Shown here piece after piece: positions 50,994 through 59,972 of a DNA stretch of 64,000 nt (its first letter is position 1; each line of letters begins with the position of its first letter). The translations under genes and the position numbers were made by a program. The notes under the pieces are model-generated. The model did not search any database. It was not told the DNA's origin and was given only the letters and a program-made list of their open reading frames with translations. The stretch comes from Cohaesibacter sp. (GTDB taxonomy: Bacteria; Pseudomonadota; Alphaproteobacteria; Rhizobiales; Cohaesibacteraceae). Location: contig JAOAQZ010000005.1 in NCBI GenBank assembly GCA_025210795.1, positions 62,001 through 126,000 on the forward strand. Direction: 5' to 3'.

Positions 50994-52265
50994 CTAGCGC
51001 TTAAGTCTCAGGCCAAGTGTTTGCCCCCGATTACGACCGAGTGCAGGTGAAATTTGCGAATGGAAAAGGAAGCGCGAGACATCTTTACGCAAGCTCCGAA
51101 GCTTATGTGCTTGCTGATTTCTAAGTTTGGTTATTCGTGCTTGCAGAACCGAACGCTGACCTAGTTGTTTGTCGACGAGCTTTTGACGCTCATCAGAATG
51201 ACGTAAGCGTGTTCTGCTTGCCTCATCTTCATTAGCCTGCCGGATTTTCTGATATCTACCCGTCAGTCGATGCCATAGACCGCGAAGGCCGCGCGGCAAC
51301 CGAGCCGCACGTTCTAAGTTCTCCGCATTCCATTCTTCGCGCTGGCGATCTTCCAGCTGAGATCGTGATTGCCGATGCAGTGCAGTTAGATCGGACTTGT
51401 ATTTGGCGAGCTTCGACGCTTCGCTTTTATATTTCTCGCGCGCCTCATTGATATGCCCGCGAATAGCTGGCGTCATACGATTGGCTATGACTTGGCGAGT
51501 TTCATCAACGCTCAAAAGACTTTCTGATTTTCCAAGCCGCGCATTGACCTCTTTGTTTTTTATACCAAGGAGGCGAGATAGCGCATAAACTTCGCCATTG
51601 TGATCAAGGGCGACAAAGCCGCGTCGATCTCCTTTAGCGAGGAACAGCCCATTGCTGCGCATCGCATTAGTAAAGGCTTTTGAGCTGTCCGAGCGTTGCC
51701 AAGCTTCTTGAGCCGCTTGCTTTAGCCAGCGCGGATCAATGCCATGCCGCTTGGCTTGTTGCCATTCAGCGAGCGTAAAGTTTGTGGGGTCGCGTTCCGA
51801 CGGGCTTTTTAATCCGTTCGGCAGTTTCCAGCCGTTTTCTAGGTAAAGCTCGCGCGAGACAGATTGTAGCTTGTTCTTGAAGAAAGAGAGCTGCTTTGCC
51901 GTCATTGTGTCTGCGTCAATCCGCGACCAAACACAATGCGCATGACGACGGCCTTCCTTTTCATGGAAAACAATCGCGCGTGGTTGGCCATTCAAGCCAA
52001 GCTGATCTTCAACTTGTCCTATCGCACCTTCGAAAGTCTCGACGGTGACGCTTTTACCCGCTGGTGGGTTCAGGCTCAGAGAGAACAGATATTGACTGCA
52101 ATTCGTCCCGCGACTGATTGCTTCACTTTCCTTGAAAGCACCTTTGAGGTTATCGGAGGCAAAGCCGCGTAGCTCATGGATAAGCACATGCTCATTATCA
52201 TCGAGGCGCATTAAGTGAGCGGCCAGGTCTTGCCCTCCGCCACGCTGGGAGGCTTTGAGGATCAT
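50994..52265 (-). CDS. MOBP-type relaxase
   Basis: 423 residues. Relaxase domain with the histidine motif RRHAHCVWSRIDADTMTA and a preceding catalytic-region tyrosine in NCSQYLFSLSLNPP. Then LYLENGWKLPNG, a segment with AQEAWQRSDSSKAFTNAMRSNGLFLAKGDRRGFVALD (DUF-type auxiliary domain) and a basic coiled-coil C-terminus. It nicks oriT and leads the strand into the recipient. Overlaps MobC by 4 bases. Confidence 0.85.
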   Translation of the reverse strand: MILKASQRGGGQDLAAHLMRLDDNEHVLIHELRGFASDNLKGAFKESEAISRGTNCSQYLFSLSLNPPAGKSVTVETFEGAIGQVEDQLGLNGQPRAIVFHEKEGRRHAHCVWSRIDADTMTAKQLSFFKNKLQSVSRELYLENGWKLPNGLKSPSERDPTNFTLAEWQQAKRHGIDPRWLKQAAQEAWQRSDSSKAFTNAMRSNGLFLAKGDRRGFVALDHNGEVYALSRLLGIKNKEVNARLGKSESLLSVDETRQVIANRMTPAIRGHINEAREKYKSEASKLAKYKSDLTALHRQSRSQLEDRQREEWNAENLERAARLPRGLRGLWHRLTGRYQKIRQANEDEASRTRLRHSDERQKLVDKQLGQRSVLQARITKLRNQQAHKLRSLRKDVSRFLFHSQISPALGRNRGQTLGLRLKR

Positions 52266-52684
52266 TCATCCGCCTCCTGTAGTCCCAAAGCTTGGACAAG
52301 AAGGCGACGCAAATCGCAAACCGCTCTCAGTGCATCAGCAAGTTCGGCTTCTGTTTCCGGCGTAACAGGGAGAACGCCGACTTCGACAGCGTTAGAGATT
52401 TGATTCAGAGAAGCAGAAAGATTGCCTTTGCCCAGTAAGGCTAAGACTTGAGCAAGCGATTTGCGATCTGTAACCGAAAGGCCGGAGCGGCGCAGGCGAA
52501 TAGGCTTACCGCCGAGCGCTTTGGCCTTGATGTAAGTGCTTAAAGGTTGGCCTTTGGCTTCGCTTAGCAGCTGAGCGCGCTCAGCATCGTTCAAACGAAC
52601 GCTTAGTGGGGCGGGGCGTTTGCGTTTGGGAGCGGTGTTAGACTTGTTGTTGGCTGATGCCTCAAATTGCGATGTTATGGGCAT
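52262..52684 (-). CDS. MobC-like relaxosome accessory protein
   Basis: 140 residues: basic N-terminus (KSNTAPKRKRPAPL), a ribbon-helix-helix-like block LSVRLNDAERAQLLSEAKGQPLSTYIKAKAL and the MobC block LAQVLALLGKGNLSASLNQISNAVEVG. It binds oriT near the nick and opens it for the relaxase. First gene of the operon, so oriT is probably in the 52685-52845 gap upstream. Confidence 0.82.
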   Translation of the reverse strand: MPITSQFEASANNKSNTAPKRKRPAPLSVRLNDAERAQLLSEAKGQPLSTYIKAKALGGKPIRLRRSGLSVTDRKSLAQVLALLGKGNLSASLNQISNAVEVGVLPVTPETEAELADALRAVCDLRRLLVQALGLQEADE

Positions 52685-52845
52685 GGCGGCACCTGACGAT
52701 CTTTCGATCTCAGGTGCTCTAATTGGGTGTTCCAGTCGGCGAGAGTTTCGAACAATTCGTTCGAAGTATCGCCATCAAGGTGCGCCATTTTCCTCTTTAA
52801 GATCTATGTTTGCTTTAATGTGCGTCTATACGGCTGTGACGCAGC
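52685..52845. other. Gap upstream of mobC, probable oriT
   Basis: 161 bp without a gene, between the mob operon start and the decayed phage end. It contains a stem GACGATCTTTCGATCTCAGG-adjacent dyad near 52693-52708 and TTCGAACAATTCGTTCGAA (52748-52766), a near-perfect inverted repeat. Position upstream of mobC-relaxase is the usual place of oriT; the nick site was not identified. Confidence 0.4.
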
Positions 52846-52909
52846 TGTGGCGTGGTGCGATTTTTTGGACGACTGGGCGAAATTTTCTGGACAAATCAAC
52901 TCGTTAAAT

Positions 52910-52928
52910 AGCCCGCTTTTGGCGGGCT
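52910..52928 (+). terminator. Terminator hairpin in the relic terminus
   Basis: AGCCCGC/GCGGGCT stem followed by GTTTTGT, matching 3522-3548 of the intact phage. Confidence 0.6.
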
Positions 52929-53278
52929 GTTTTGTATTATTATAACGTTTATTTTAAATGGCTTTTAGTGCGCTTTGATGAATTGATTTCATAGCTGCTT
53001 GTGTGATTAATTTTTCACTGTTCTGCTCTTTTGTTCCTGGTCACACACATGGAGCAGATAAACCTCATTTCCAGCTAATTGCATTGCTTTGTAAGCCAGC
53101 TTTTCGCAATGTCAGGAATGCGGACTAAGTGGTCTTCAACCTAACGACCATAAATGGCCGTTATTAGAAAAGACGGCATGATATAGTACAATCAAAAATA
53201 TATTTTCTAGAAAATAACAATCTATTTTGGATTGTAGTTGATCGTATATGCGGTGATTGAATAAAATAGGAGCGGAAC

Positions 53279-53860
53279 ATGTCAGCAAAAGGTGAAGTGT
53301 CGGAAACGAGAAATGTGGTTGCTATTCCTGCTACACTGACGGATTTTGCGACGGCACTACGAGAACTGATAAGTGCATTTCGGGATGCTGTCGGATTAAT
53401 TGATAGTGGGAAGAATTTACTGGCGGTTCATCGGGCTGAGAAAACTGCTGATGGACTTGACTATATTTCATTCAAGTCAGGAAATTTTTTAACTCATCTC
53501 GATAACATCGCAAAAGGTCATTGTACTGAAGAAGATTTTGATAGTCTAAGGCGATTGCTTGGTGCAACGGCAGAGGGTGTTCAAACCAAAATATTGGCAC
53601 TCAGGAAGAGCGGAGAAAGCGTCAGAAAGACTTGTGGAGCGTCTGCCAGTCACAAACTTGATCAGCTTCTTGACGGACCTTATGGGAAGTTCGTCATTCG
53701 ATACGAGATTGAAGGCCTTGTTCAAATGCATGAGGACGGGAAACATGGGGAGGCTGTTCAGCTGCAGGCGAGAAATATCATTGGCAAGATAGACGAGTTC
53801 AATCGAGAGTTGATTGCTTTGCATGATACTGTTTTCCCACCGAAGCGCATAGAGAGATAG
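53279..53860 (+). CDS. Unknown soluble protein, cargo of the relic right end
   Basis: 193 residues, helical: LTDFATALRELISAFRDAVGLIDSGKNLLAVHRAEKTADGLDYISFKSGNFLTHLDNIAKGH, then KLDQLLDGPYGKFVIRYEIEGLVQMHEDGKHGEAVQLQARNIIGKIDEFNRELIALHDTVFPP. No signal or membrane segment and no family recognised. AGGAGCGG lies just upstream. It takes the place of the membrane protein at 3956-4351 in the intact phage, in the same orientation. The frame is intact although the flanking phage is decayed, so it may still be used. 53861-54090 has no supported gene. Confidence 0.6.
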   Translation: MSAKGEVSETRNVVAIPATLTDFATALRELISAFRDAVGLIDSGKNLLAVHRAEKTADGLDYISFKSGNFLTHLDNIAKGHCTEEDFDSLRRLLGATAEGVQTKILALRKSGESVRKTCGASASHKLDQLLDGPYGKFVIRYEIEGLVQMHEDGKHGEAVQLQARNIIGKIDEFNRELIALHDTVFPPKRIER

Positions 53861-54152
53861 GTGAATATGGCTGCCGTCATGCAACAATCTGAAGCTCTGC
53901 CCTTTCCTATCCAATCTATGGAGAAGATCACACAATTGCGTTTCTTTGAATTCATCACGGCCAACATTCGCAATGTCCTTACACGAAGGGCTCGCTTCCG
54001 TGTACATGTCGACTTCTTGAGTTGGTATAGCGAGTTTGAGGTATAACTGTCATAAGTAGACCCTCATACCAAACGCAGCAAGGTCCAACTTGGGCTCCAA
54101 CCTGACATCCGCCGCCATTGCTACATCAAGTTGGAGACCTTATCGGTAGTGA

Positions 54153-54492
54153 TCAATTCCCGATCACCAGTTCACGAGCTTTCTTCTGGCTCTTGCTGTT
54201 GGCTGTGTAGTTCAGGCTTACCTCTTCGATCTCAAAGCCTCAGAAACTCTTGCCTGCCAAAAATGCCTTTGCCGTAATAGCTCTCGCAATTCCACTAAGG
54301 TGGATCGAGATAGAAGAATGTCTCTGGCCTGTCATAACGCTGGATGCAATCGCCATAAGGTAAGCGTTCGATAGTCACACCGGACAAGCGCTCATGGACA
54401 TCCTCCAGTAATGGCACGATCTTGGTCAGATCAAGTCGAGCACCGCGCATGGCATACCATATGTGCGGGGATGAGCTTTATTTGCAGATCCT
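54153..54492 (-). pseudogene. Remnant of phage Dam methylase gene
   Basis: Aligns with 4541-4960 of the intact dam: shared TGATCAATTCCCGATCACCAG at the 3' end, then an internal deletion of roughly 80 bp around 54243 and several frame changes. It ends about where GCGGGGATGAGCTTTATTTG follows. The catalytic DPPY region is partly kept but the N-terminus is lost. Not functional. 54493-54564 holds nothing recognised. Confidence 0.88.
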
Positions 54493-54564
54493 CAGTTTTC
54501 CTAACTTAACGGTGGGCCAATTCATTGGGCTAGGATCACCAAAAGGTTCATTGGCTCTTTATCT

Positions 54565-55185
54565 TTAATTGCGAAGAATGCCGGTCAGGTAGCAATCGAG
54601 GATGGGGCTGCCGCTTTTCCAGATGGTGAAGCTGTCGAAATGCAGGAAGTGTTTGTCCAGCATGCCGGTGATGAGGCAGATCAGGCCGTTGCAGGCTGTG
54701 GGGCCGTCCAGTCCCTCACGGAGTAGGCCTTTGTCTTCCGCTTGTTTGATTACAGCATGAAAGAGGCTGGTCATGCGGGCATGCTCTTGCTGAAGATAGA
54801 GGGTGAGATCAGTATTTTGTGGTGATATTTCCACCGCGCTGATGACCATTTGCAGGATCTGGGCAAATTCGCGGTTGCTTTTGACTTCGTCAAAAATTTT
54901 CCCGCAATGCAGGCGCAGGCTACCGACAGGGTCGGTTTTGCTCATTGCTAGCATCGAATCTTCCATGGGAAGGAAGACCGGTTTGGCATATTCCTCCCAT
55001 AGGGCTTCGATGACATCATTTTTATCCTTGAAATGCCAGTAAAAGGCCCCCCTCGTAACGCCTGCTTCCTTGGCGATCTGGTTAAGGGTTGTGTCGTTAA
55101 AGCCCTGTGTAGCGAACAATCGAGAGGCGGCTTCGAGCAGTGAACGATAGGTTTTCTCTGCTTCTTCCTTGGTTTTGCGTGCCAC
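54565..55185 (-). CDS. TetR/AcrR-type repressor of the adjacent efflux operon
   Basis: 206 residues. HTH: LLEAASRLFATQGFNDTTLNQIAKEAGVTRGAFYWHFKDKNDVIEALW. The C-terminal ligand domain resembles AcrR/TtgR (ARMTSLFHAVIKQAEDKGLL). GTG at 55185 is the start, with AGGAG 9 bases upstream; the longer open frame to 55713 lies over the operator and the divergent gene. Divergent from the RND genes, which it likely represses until a drug-like ligand binds. Confidence 0.88.
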   Translation of the reverse strand: MARKTKEEAEKTYRSLLEAASRLFATQGFNDTTLNQIAKEAGVTRGAFYWHFKDKNDVIEALWEEYAKPVFLPMEDSMLAMSKTDPVGSLRLHCGKIFDEVKSNREFAQILQMVISAVEISPQNTDLTLYLQQEHARMTSLFHAVIKQAEDKGLLREGLDGPTACNGLICLITGMLDKHFLHFDSFTIWKSGSPILDCYLTGILRN

Positions 55186-55326
55186 CTTGCCGGTCTCCTT
55201 CAATTGTGTTTTGGACAAAATGCCATATGAGGCTAGACAAATATACATACATGGATGTATGTTTCGTTTCTTATTGCACCAGCGCATGGTCTGGTCAACC
55301 TCAAATTCAGTGATATCCGGCTTTCT
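55186..55326. promoter_or_regulatory. Divergent promoter region with AcrR-like operator
   Basis: Palindrome ACATACAT GG ATGTATGT at 55245-55262 (8-bp arms), which resembles the E. coli AcrR operator (TACATACAT...ATGTATGTA). It overlaps a possible TAGACA/TATGTT promoter towards the efflux genes. Likely binding site of the TetR-type repressor. Confidence 0.7.
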
Positions 55327-56421
55327 ATGATGATGAAAAAAATTGGTTATCTGGCCTTTGGTCTGTTGTTCTCTCTTGCTGCATGCGAGGAAAAGGCAGA
55401 AGCGCCAGCGCAAATGTCGACTAAAGAGGTTGTACGGCCTGCCAAAATTGCTGTGGCGACCAGCTCGCTTTACAGTCTGGGCAAAAGCTTTCCGGGCACG
55501 ACCGAGGCCAGCCGCAAATCGACTTTGGCTTTTCGGGTGTCTGGCCAGATCCTGGAATTTCCGGTCAAAGCCGGGCAGGTGGTCAAAAAGGGTGATCTGA
55601 TAGCTCGCCTTGATGATACGCCGTTTATGAATGTGCTGAATGATCGTCAGGCAAAGTTTGATTTTGCCAAGACCGAGCTTGAGCGCAACAAGTCCCTGTT
55701 TGAAAAGAAGCATGTTTCAAAGTCGGCGCTTGACCGGTTTCAGGCCAATTACACCGCAGCAGCTGTTGCTCTCAAGCAGGCTCAGGATGATGTGGGATAT
55801 AGCAAACTGACCGCGCCTTATGACGGGGTGATTGCCCAGACGCTGACCGAGAATTACCAGAATATTCTTGCAAAAGAAGCCATTGTGCAGTTTCAGGGCA
55901 ATCAGAATATCGACATTGTCTTTGCCGTGCCAGAACGGCTCTTTTTGCATATCAGCCGCGAGAAGGCGGCCCAGAATAATGCGGTGAAGGTGACATTTGA
56001 CGGTTTTGCCGGACGGGAGTTCGATGCCTATTATTATGAGCATGAGAGCATTCCGGATGCTGCGACCCGCTCGTTCAAAGTCACCATGCGTATGCCTATT
56101 CCCAAAGATCTGATCGTGCTGCCGGGCATGAGTGTGACGGTGAAATTTGATCTTGCGGCCCTGATTGATCAAGCGTCCCCTGCCAATGAGCTATTGGTGC
56201 CCCTTGAAGCCGTGTTTGAAGAGGCTGGCAAGCGCTGGGTATGGAAGCTTGATGCGCAGAATGCAGCTCATAAGACCGAGGTTGAGGTTACTGGCATTTC
56301 CGAAGACCAGATCCGTGTGAGCTCTGGCCTTAAAGAAGGAGAGAAGGTGATTGCCGTTGGGACCTCCTTCATTAGTGAAGGACAGGTTGTTCGTCCCTTT
56401 GTCAAAGAACGCGGACTATAG
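55327..56421 (+). CDS. RND efflux periplasmic adaptor lipoprotein
   Basis: About 364 residues. Signal with lipobox (LLFSLAAC), so a lipid-anchored membrane fusion protein. Barrel-sandwich halves: RVSGQILEFPVKAGQVVKKGDLIARLDDTPF and DDVGYSKLTAPYDGVIAQ; then a beta-barrel (VTVKFDLAALIDQ) and a C-terminal VEVTGISEDQIRVSSGLKEGEKVIAVGTSFISEGQVV. Three ATGs in a row at 55327-55335; the longer frame from 55255 starts inside the operator. It couples the inner-membrane pump to an outer-membrane channel not encoded here. Confidence 0.9.
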   Translation: MMMKKIGYLAFGLLFSLAACEEKAEAPAQMSTKEVVRPAKIAVATSSLYSLGKSFPGTTEASRKSTLAFRVSGQILEFPVKAGQVVKKGDLIARLDDTPFMNVLNDRQAKFDFAKTELERNKSLFEKKHVSKSALDRFQANYTAAAVALKQAQDDVGYSKLTAPYDGVIAQTLTENYQNILAKEAIVQFQGNQNIDIVFAVPERLFLHISREKAAQNNAVKVTFDGFAGREFDAYYYEHESIPDAATRSFKVTMRMPIPKDLIVLPGMSVTVKFDLAALIDQASPANELLVPLEAVFEEAGKRWVWKLDAQNAAHKTEVEVTGISEDQIRVSSGLKEGEKVIAVGTSFISEGQVVRPFVKERGL

Positions 56422-56430
56422 GGGCACATC

Positions 56431-59400
56431 ATGACCTTGACGAATTTTGCTCTCGAAAAGAAAGCCGTCAGCTGGATGGTGGCGGCCATTCTTTTGTTTG
56501 GTGGTTTGATCGCATTTTTGCAATTGGGCCGTTTGGAAGATCCTGCTTTTACCATTAAACAGGCGATGATCATAACGCCCTATCCCGGTGCGTCCTCGGT
56601 GGAAGTGGAAGAAGAGATTACGCTGCCTATTGAGACTGCGCTGCAGCAGCTTCCTTATGTCAAACATATTACATCGACCTCTTCTGCTGGCTTGTCGCAG
56701 GTGATGGTGGAAATGAAATCCATCTATCGCAAGCAGGAGCTTGCCCAGATCTGGGATGAGATGCGACGCAAAATCCGAGATTTGGGGGCGCAATTGCCTG
56801 CGGGGGCTCAGGCCTCGGTGATCAATGATGATTTTGGCGATGTTTTTGGCGTGTTTATGGCTATTACCGGCCCCGGTTATAGTTATGAAGAGCTTGCTGA
56901 TTATGCTGACTTTTTGCGCCGGGAGCTGATACTTGTAAAAGGTGTTGGCAAGGTCAGCATTGGCGGCAAGCGTCAGAAGCAGATTGTCCTTGAGGTCAAT
57001 CGAAGCAAGCTTGCTTCGCTTAATCTGTCTTTGTCACAATTGCAGGGTTTATTGCAAAATCAGAACAAGGTCTCCAATGCTGGTCATATCGAGATTGGTT
57101 CGGAATATATCCGTATCAGTTCAACGGGCAGCTATGAGCAGATTAATCAGCTTAAAGATTTGATGCTGGGGCAGGCTCAGGGGCAGATTATTTATCTCTC
57201 AGATATTGCTGATGTGAAAATTGAATTTGCTGATCCGCCTGATCATGTTTATCGCTATAATGGCGAACAAGCGCTTAGCCTTGGTGTGTCCTTCTCGGCC
57301 GGTGTGAATGTGGTTGAGGTGGGCGCTGCTATCACAAAACGTCTTAATGAACTTGAGTATAGTCGGCCTATCGGGGTGGAGCTGGGCGAGATCTACAATC
57401 AGCCCTCTCAGGTGGATAAATCTGTTTCAGATTTTGTGATCAGTCTTGCCCAGGCTATCGGGATTGTGATTGTGGTGCTGTTGTTCACCATGGGCATCCG
57501 CTCGGGGCTTTTGATGAGCCTCATCCTGCTTTTGACCATTTGTGGCACCTTCATTGCCATGAAAATCGCAGCCATTGATCTGCACCGCATCTCGCTTGGC
57601 GCGTTGATCATTGCGCTTGGAATGCTGGTGGATAATGCCATTGTGATTACTGATGGTATTCTGATTGGCATCAAGCGTGGTCTCTCCAAAATTGAGGCCT
57701 CCAAGCAGATTGTCAGCCAGACCATGTGGCCTTTGCTTGGAGCGACAGTGATTGCGGTGACGGCTTTTGCGCCCATCGGTCTGTCGTCTGATGCATCGGG
57801 AGAATTTACCGGTTCCCTTTTCTGGATCCTGTGTATCTCGCTGATGATCAGCTGGCTGCTTGCGATTACTTTGACGCCTTTCTTTGCGGTCAAAATGTTT
57901 GCCGACGGGAAAGGGGCTGAAGAGGAAGAGGGTGAGCCGGAAGATCCTTATAAGGGTATTTTCTATCAGGTCTATAAAGTCTTCCTGCTTTTAGCTTTGC
58001 GCTTCCGCTGGGTGACCCTTATTCTGGTGATTGGCGGGCTGGCAGGCGGCCTTTATGGCTTTAACAATGTCTCCAAGGCCTTTTTCCCTCCCTCCAATTT
58101 GCCGCTCATTACCGTTGATTACTGGCTTCCTGAAGGTTCGGATATTGGTGCGACTGAAAGCAATATGGCCGCTTTGGAGAAGGAAATCCTTGCGCATGAG
58201 GATGTTGAGACCATCACCACAACGATCGGGCGAGGGGCTGAGCGCTTCATGCTGACCTATGATGTGGAGCAATCCTATGCTAGCTATGGCCAGTTTATCA
58301 TTCGGGTCAGTGATTTCTCCAAGCTGGAGGCAGTGCGTGCCTGGATTGACAAGCTGGTGCTGGAGAAGAGCCCGCAGGCTTTCTCCAAGTCTAACCGCTT
58401 CTTTGTCGGGCCAGCCACAAAGGCCAAGATCGAGGCCCGGATTTTCGGCCCTGATACAGAGGTGCTGCGCAAGTTGGCGCGGCAAGTGGTGGAGATTTAT
58501 CGTGCCGAGCCAATGGCTATTAATGTGCGTCATGACTGGCGTGAAAAGAGCAAGGTTTTGCGGCCGCAATTTGCGGAGGCGGAGGCAAGGCGTCTGGGTA
58601 TTTCCAAGAGTGATATTGATAATGCGCTTTTGATGAATATTTCTGGTCAGCAGATTGCGACCTTGCGCAATGGTAGCAGTCAGTTGCCGATTTTGCTCCG
58701 GCCCCCTCTGGCCGAGCGGTCTGGTGTTGAACAGCTCAGTGACATTCAGATTTTTAGCCCCGCTCTGTCACGCTATGTGAATTTTGAGCAGGTTGTCACC
58801 AAGGTCGATATTGGCTGGGAAGATCCGCTGATCAAACGGCGCGATCGCAAGCGCACCATCCAGATCTGGGCCGACCCACCTGTTGGGGATGTGATCAGCG
58901 CGCAAGGGCTGCATGATTTGCTTCGCCCCAAGGTGGATGCAATCGAGTTGCCGGAGGGCTATAGCCTTGAATGGGGCGGCGAATATGAATCGCAGCAAGA
59001 AGCCAATAGCATGATCTTTGCCTCCATTCCCATCGGGGTGCTGATCATGGTGGCCATCACGGTCATGCTGTTTAACTCCTTCAAGCAGACCATTGTGGTC
59101 TGGCTGACGGTGCCTTTGGCATTGATCGGGGTTGCCATCGGCCTGTTGGTGATGAACCAGCCCTTTAGTTTTGCCGCCTTGCTTGGTTTCCTTAGCCTCT
59201 CGGGCATGATCTTGAAAAACGGGATTGTTCTGATTGAAGAGATTAAGCGCCTTAATGAGGAAGAAGGGGAAAATATGCATGATGCCATAGCCCATGCTGC
59301 AGTCAGCCGTATGCGGCCGGTTACCATGGCGGCTATTACCACAGTCCTTGGGCTTATTCCGCTGCTAACGGATGTGTTCTTTGCGCCTCTTGCTGTGACT

Positions 59401-59502
59401 ATTATGTTCGGGCTGGGCTTCGCGACTATTCTGACCTTGGTCATTTTGCCGGTCTTGTTTGCGATTTTCTATCGTATCTCCTATCGCAAGGGAGAGATAT
59501 GA
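56431..59502 (+). CDS. RND multidrug efflux permease
   Basis: 1023 residues, AcrB/HAE1-like proton-driven pump. N-terminal TM (VSWMVAAILLFGGLIAFLQLGRLEDPAF), the proton relay Asp in ALGMLVDNAIVITDGILIG (about residue 405), duplicated halves with a second TM set near the C-terminus (AAITTVLGLIPLLTDVFFAPLAVTIMFGLGFATI). Two large periplasmic loops. Start 9 bases after the adaptor stop. Substrates unknown. Confidence 0.92.
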   Translation: MTLTNFALEKKAVSWMVAAILLFGGLIAFLQLGRLEDPAFTIKQAMIITPYPGASSVEVEEEITLPIETALQQLPYVKHITSTSSAGLSQVMVEMKSIYRKQELAQIWDEMRRKIRDLGAQLPAGAQASVINDDFGDVFGVFMAITGPGYSYEELADYADFLRRELILVKGVGKVSIGGKRQKQIVLEVNRSKLASLNLSLSQLQGLLQNQNKVSNAGHIEIGSEYIRISSTGSYEQINQLKDLMLGQAQGQIIYLSDIADVKIEFADPPDHVYRYNGEQALSLGVSFSAGVNVVEVGAAITKRLNELEYSRPIGVELGEIYNQPSQVDKSVSDFVISLAQAIGIVIVVLLFTMGIRSGLLMSLILLLTICGTFIAMKIAAIDLHRISLGALIIALGMLVDNAIVITDGILIGIKRGLSKIEASKQIVSQTMWPLLGATVIAVTAFAPIGLSSDASGEFTGSLFWILCISLMISWLLAITLTPFFAVKMFADGKGAEEEEGEPEDPYKGIFYQVYKVFLLLALRFRWVTLILVIGGLAGGLYGFNNVSKAFFPPSNLPLITVDYWLPEGSDIGATESNMAALEKEILAHEDVETITTTIGRGAERFMLTYDVEQSYASYGQFIIRVSDFSKLEAVRAWIDKLVLEKSPQAFSKSNRFFVGPATKAKIEARIFGPDTEVLRKLARQVVEIYRAEPMAINVRHDWREKSKVLRPQFAEAEARRLGISKSDIDNALLMNISGQQIATLRNGSSQLPILLRPPLAERSGVEQLSDIQIFSPALSRYVNFEQVVTKVDIGWEDPLIKRRDRKRTIQIWADPPVGDVISAQGLHDLLRPKVDAIELPEGYSLEWGGEYESQQEANSMIFASIPIGVLIMVAITVMLFNSFKQTIVVWLTVPLALIGVAIGLLVMNQPFSFAALLGFLSLSGMILKNGIVLIEEIKRLNEEEGENMHDAIAHAAVSRMRPVTMAAITTVLGLIPLLTDVFFAPLAVTIMFGLGFATILTLVILPVLFAIFYRISYRKGEI

Positions 59503-59639
59503 TTGGCTAGTTTGCAGTCTTGGCAGCATGCGGATGTTATCGCTATGGTTGGTGTGAAGGCGCGATCGGTGTGATAGATAAAAAGGCTCCATGCGCTTTT
59601 GCAGCGTTTGGGGCTTTTTTGCAGACAAGGAATAGGGAT

Positions 59640-59921
59640 ATGAAACCGGTTGAGGAAGAAAAACAACAATGGTGTGAGGATATTACCATTGCTCCGGTCA
59701 ATGCCCATTTGGAATGCGAATGGCTGGAAGAGGGCTCATTGCGCACGGGTATTCTTTTAAACTATCGGCCGACAGATCTTGGAACGCGCAAATGGTCTGA
59801 AGTGGATTGGGGGTGGCAGGAAATCCCTCCAACGCGCCAGAGTAACGGGAAAATCATAAAAATAGAGCCTGTGCTCTGGCGGCCCCTACCTGGTGGAAGA
59901 AGCAAGCCGCGGCGCTATTGA
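59640..59921 (+). CDS. Small hypothetical protein behind the RND operon
   Basis: 93 residues from ATG 59640 behind AAGGAATAGGG: KPVEEEKQQWCEDITIAPVNAHLECEWLEEGSLRTGILLNYRPTDLGTRKWSEVDWGWQEIPPT. Rich in Trp and acidic residues, soluble, not recognised. The upstream frame to 59520 has an unlikely start. Perhaps the end of the RND transcript. Confidence 0.5.
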   Translation: MKPVEEEKQQWCEDITIAPVNAHLECEWLEEGSLRTGILLNYRPTDLGTRKWSEVDWGWQEIPPTRQSNGKIIKIEPVLWRPLPGGRSKPRRY

Positions 59922-59972
59922 TCTGCTTGTTTTTCTGCTTTGTACCCTGTCTCTTGTGCCTAGTCGTCCAGC

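Larger units (their letters stand above)
3231..52845. mobile_element. Integrative and mobilizable element (IME) at tRNA-Arg, carrying the nested prophage
   Basis: Everything between tRNA-Arg and the right-hand host genes that is not phage belongs to one IME-like element: recombinase (split), 44096-44431, 44753-45382, the RM operon 45929-48588 and the mobilization genes 48794-52684. The tRNA-proximal edge is fixed by the recombinase frame entering the tRNA. The distal edge is not resolved: no second copy of the tRNA 3' part was found, and that side carries a decayed phage end (52846-54492), so the attachment site there may be deleted or very short. The coordinates given are therefore a minimum. 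Confidence 0.7.
52846..54492 (-). mobile_element. Relic: right end of a second, related transposable phage
   Basis: Starts with the same terminus as the intact phage: TGTGG at 52846 and TGGAC at 52866-52870. The shared block runs to about 53135, a different cargo gene follows, then a broken dam (54153-54492). The rest of that phage, including its left end, is missing; no CCACA followed by GCAGC (the bases left of 52846) was found nearby. An old insertion partly deleted before or after the present phage arrived. Confidence 0.82.

Noticed and set aside
53861-54046. 61-codon plus-strand frame after the relic cargo gene
   Set aside because: Weak start context and no protein-like pattern; the sequence lies in decayed phage DNA.
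52841-54564. Target duplication or left terminus for the relic phage
   Set aside because: GCAGC precedes the relic terminus, but no CCACA followed by GCAGC was found to its right; the other end is missing.
53130-56000. Second copy of the tRNA-Arg 3' part (attR)
   Set aside because: No recognisable stretch of the T-arm or acceptor sequence was found by eye; serine recombinase cores may be too short to see.
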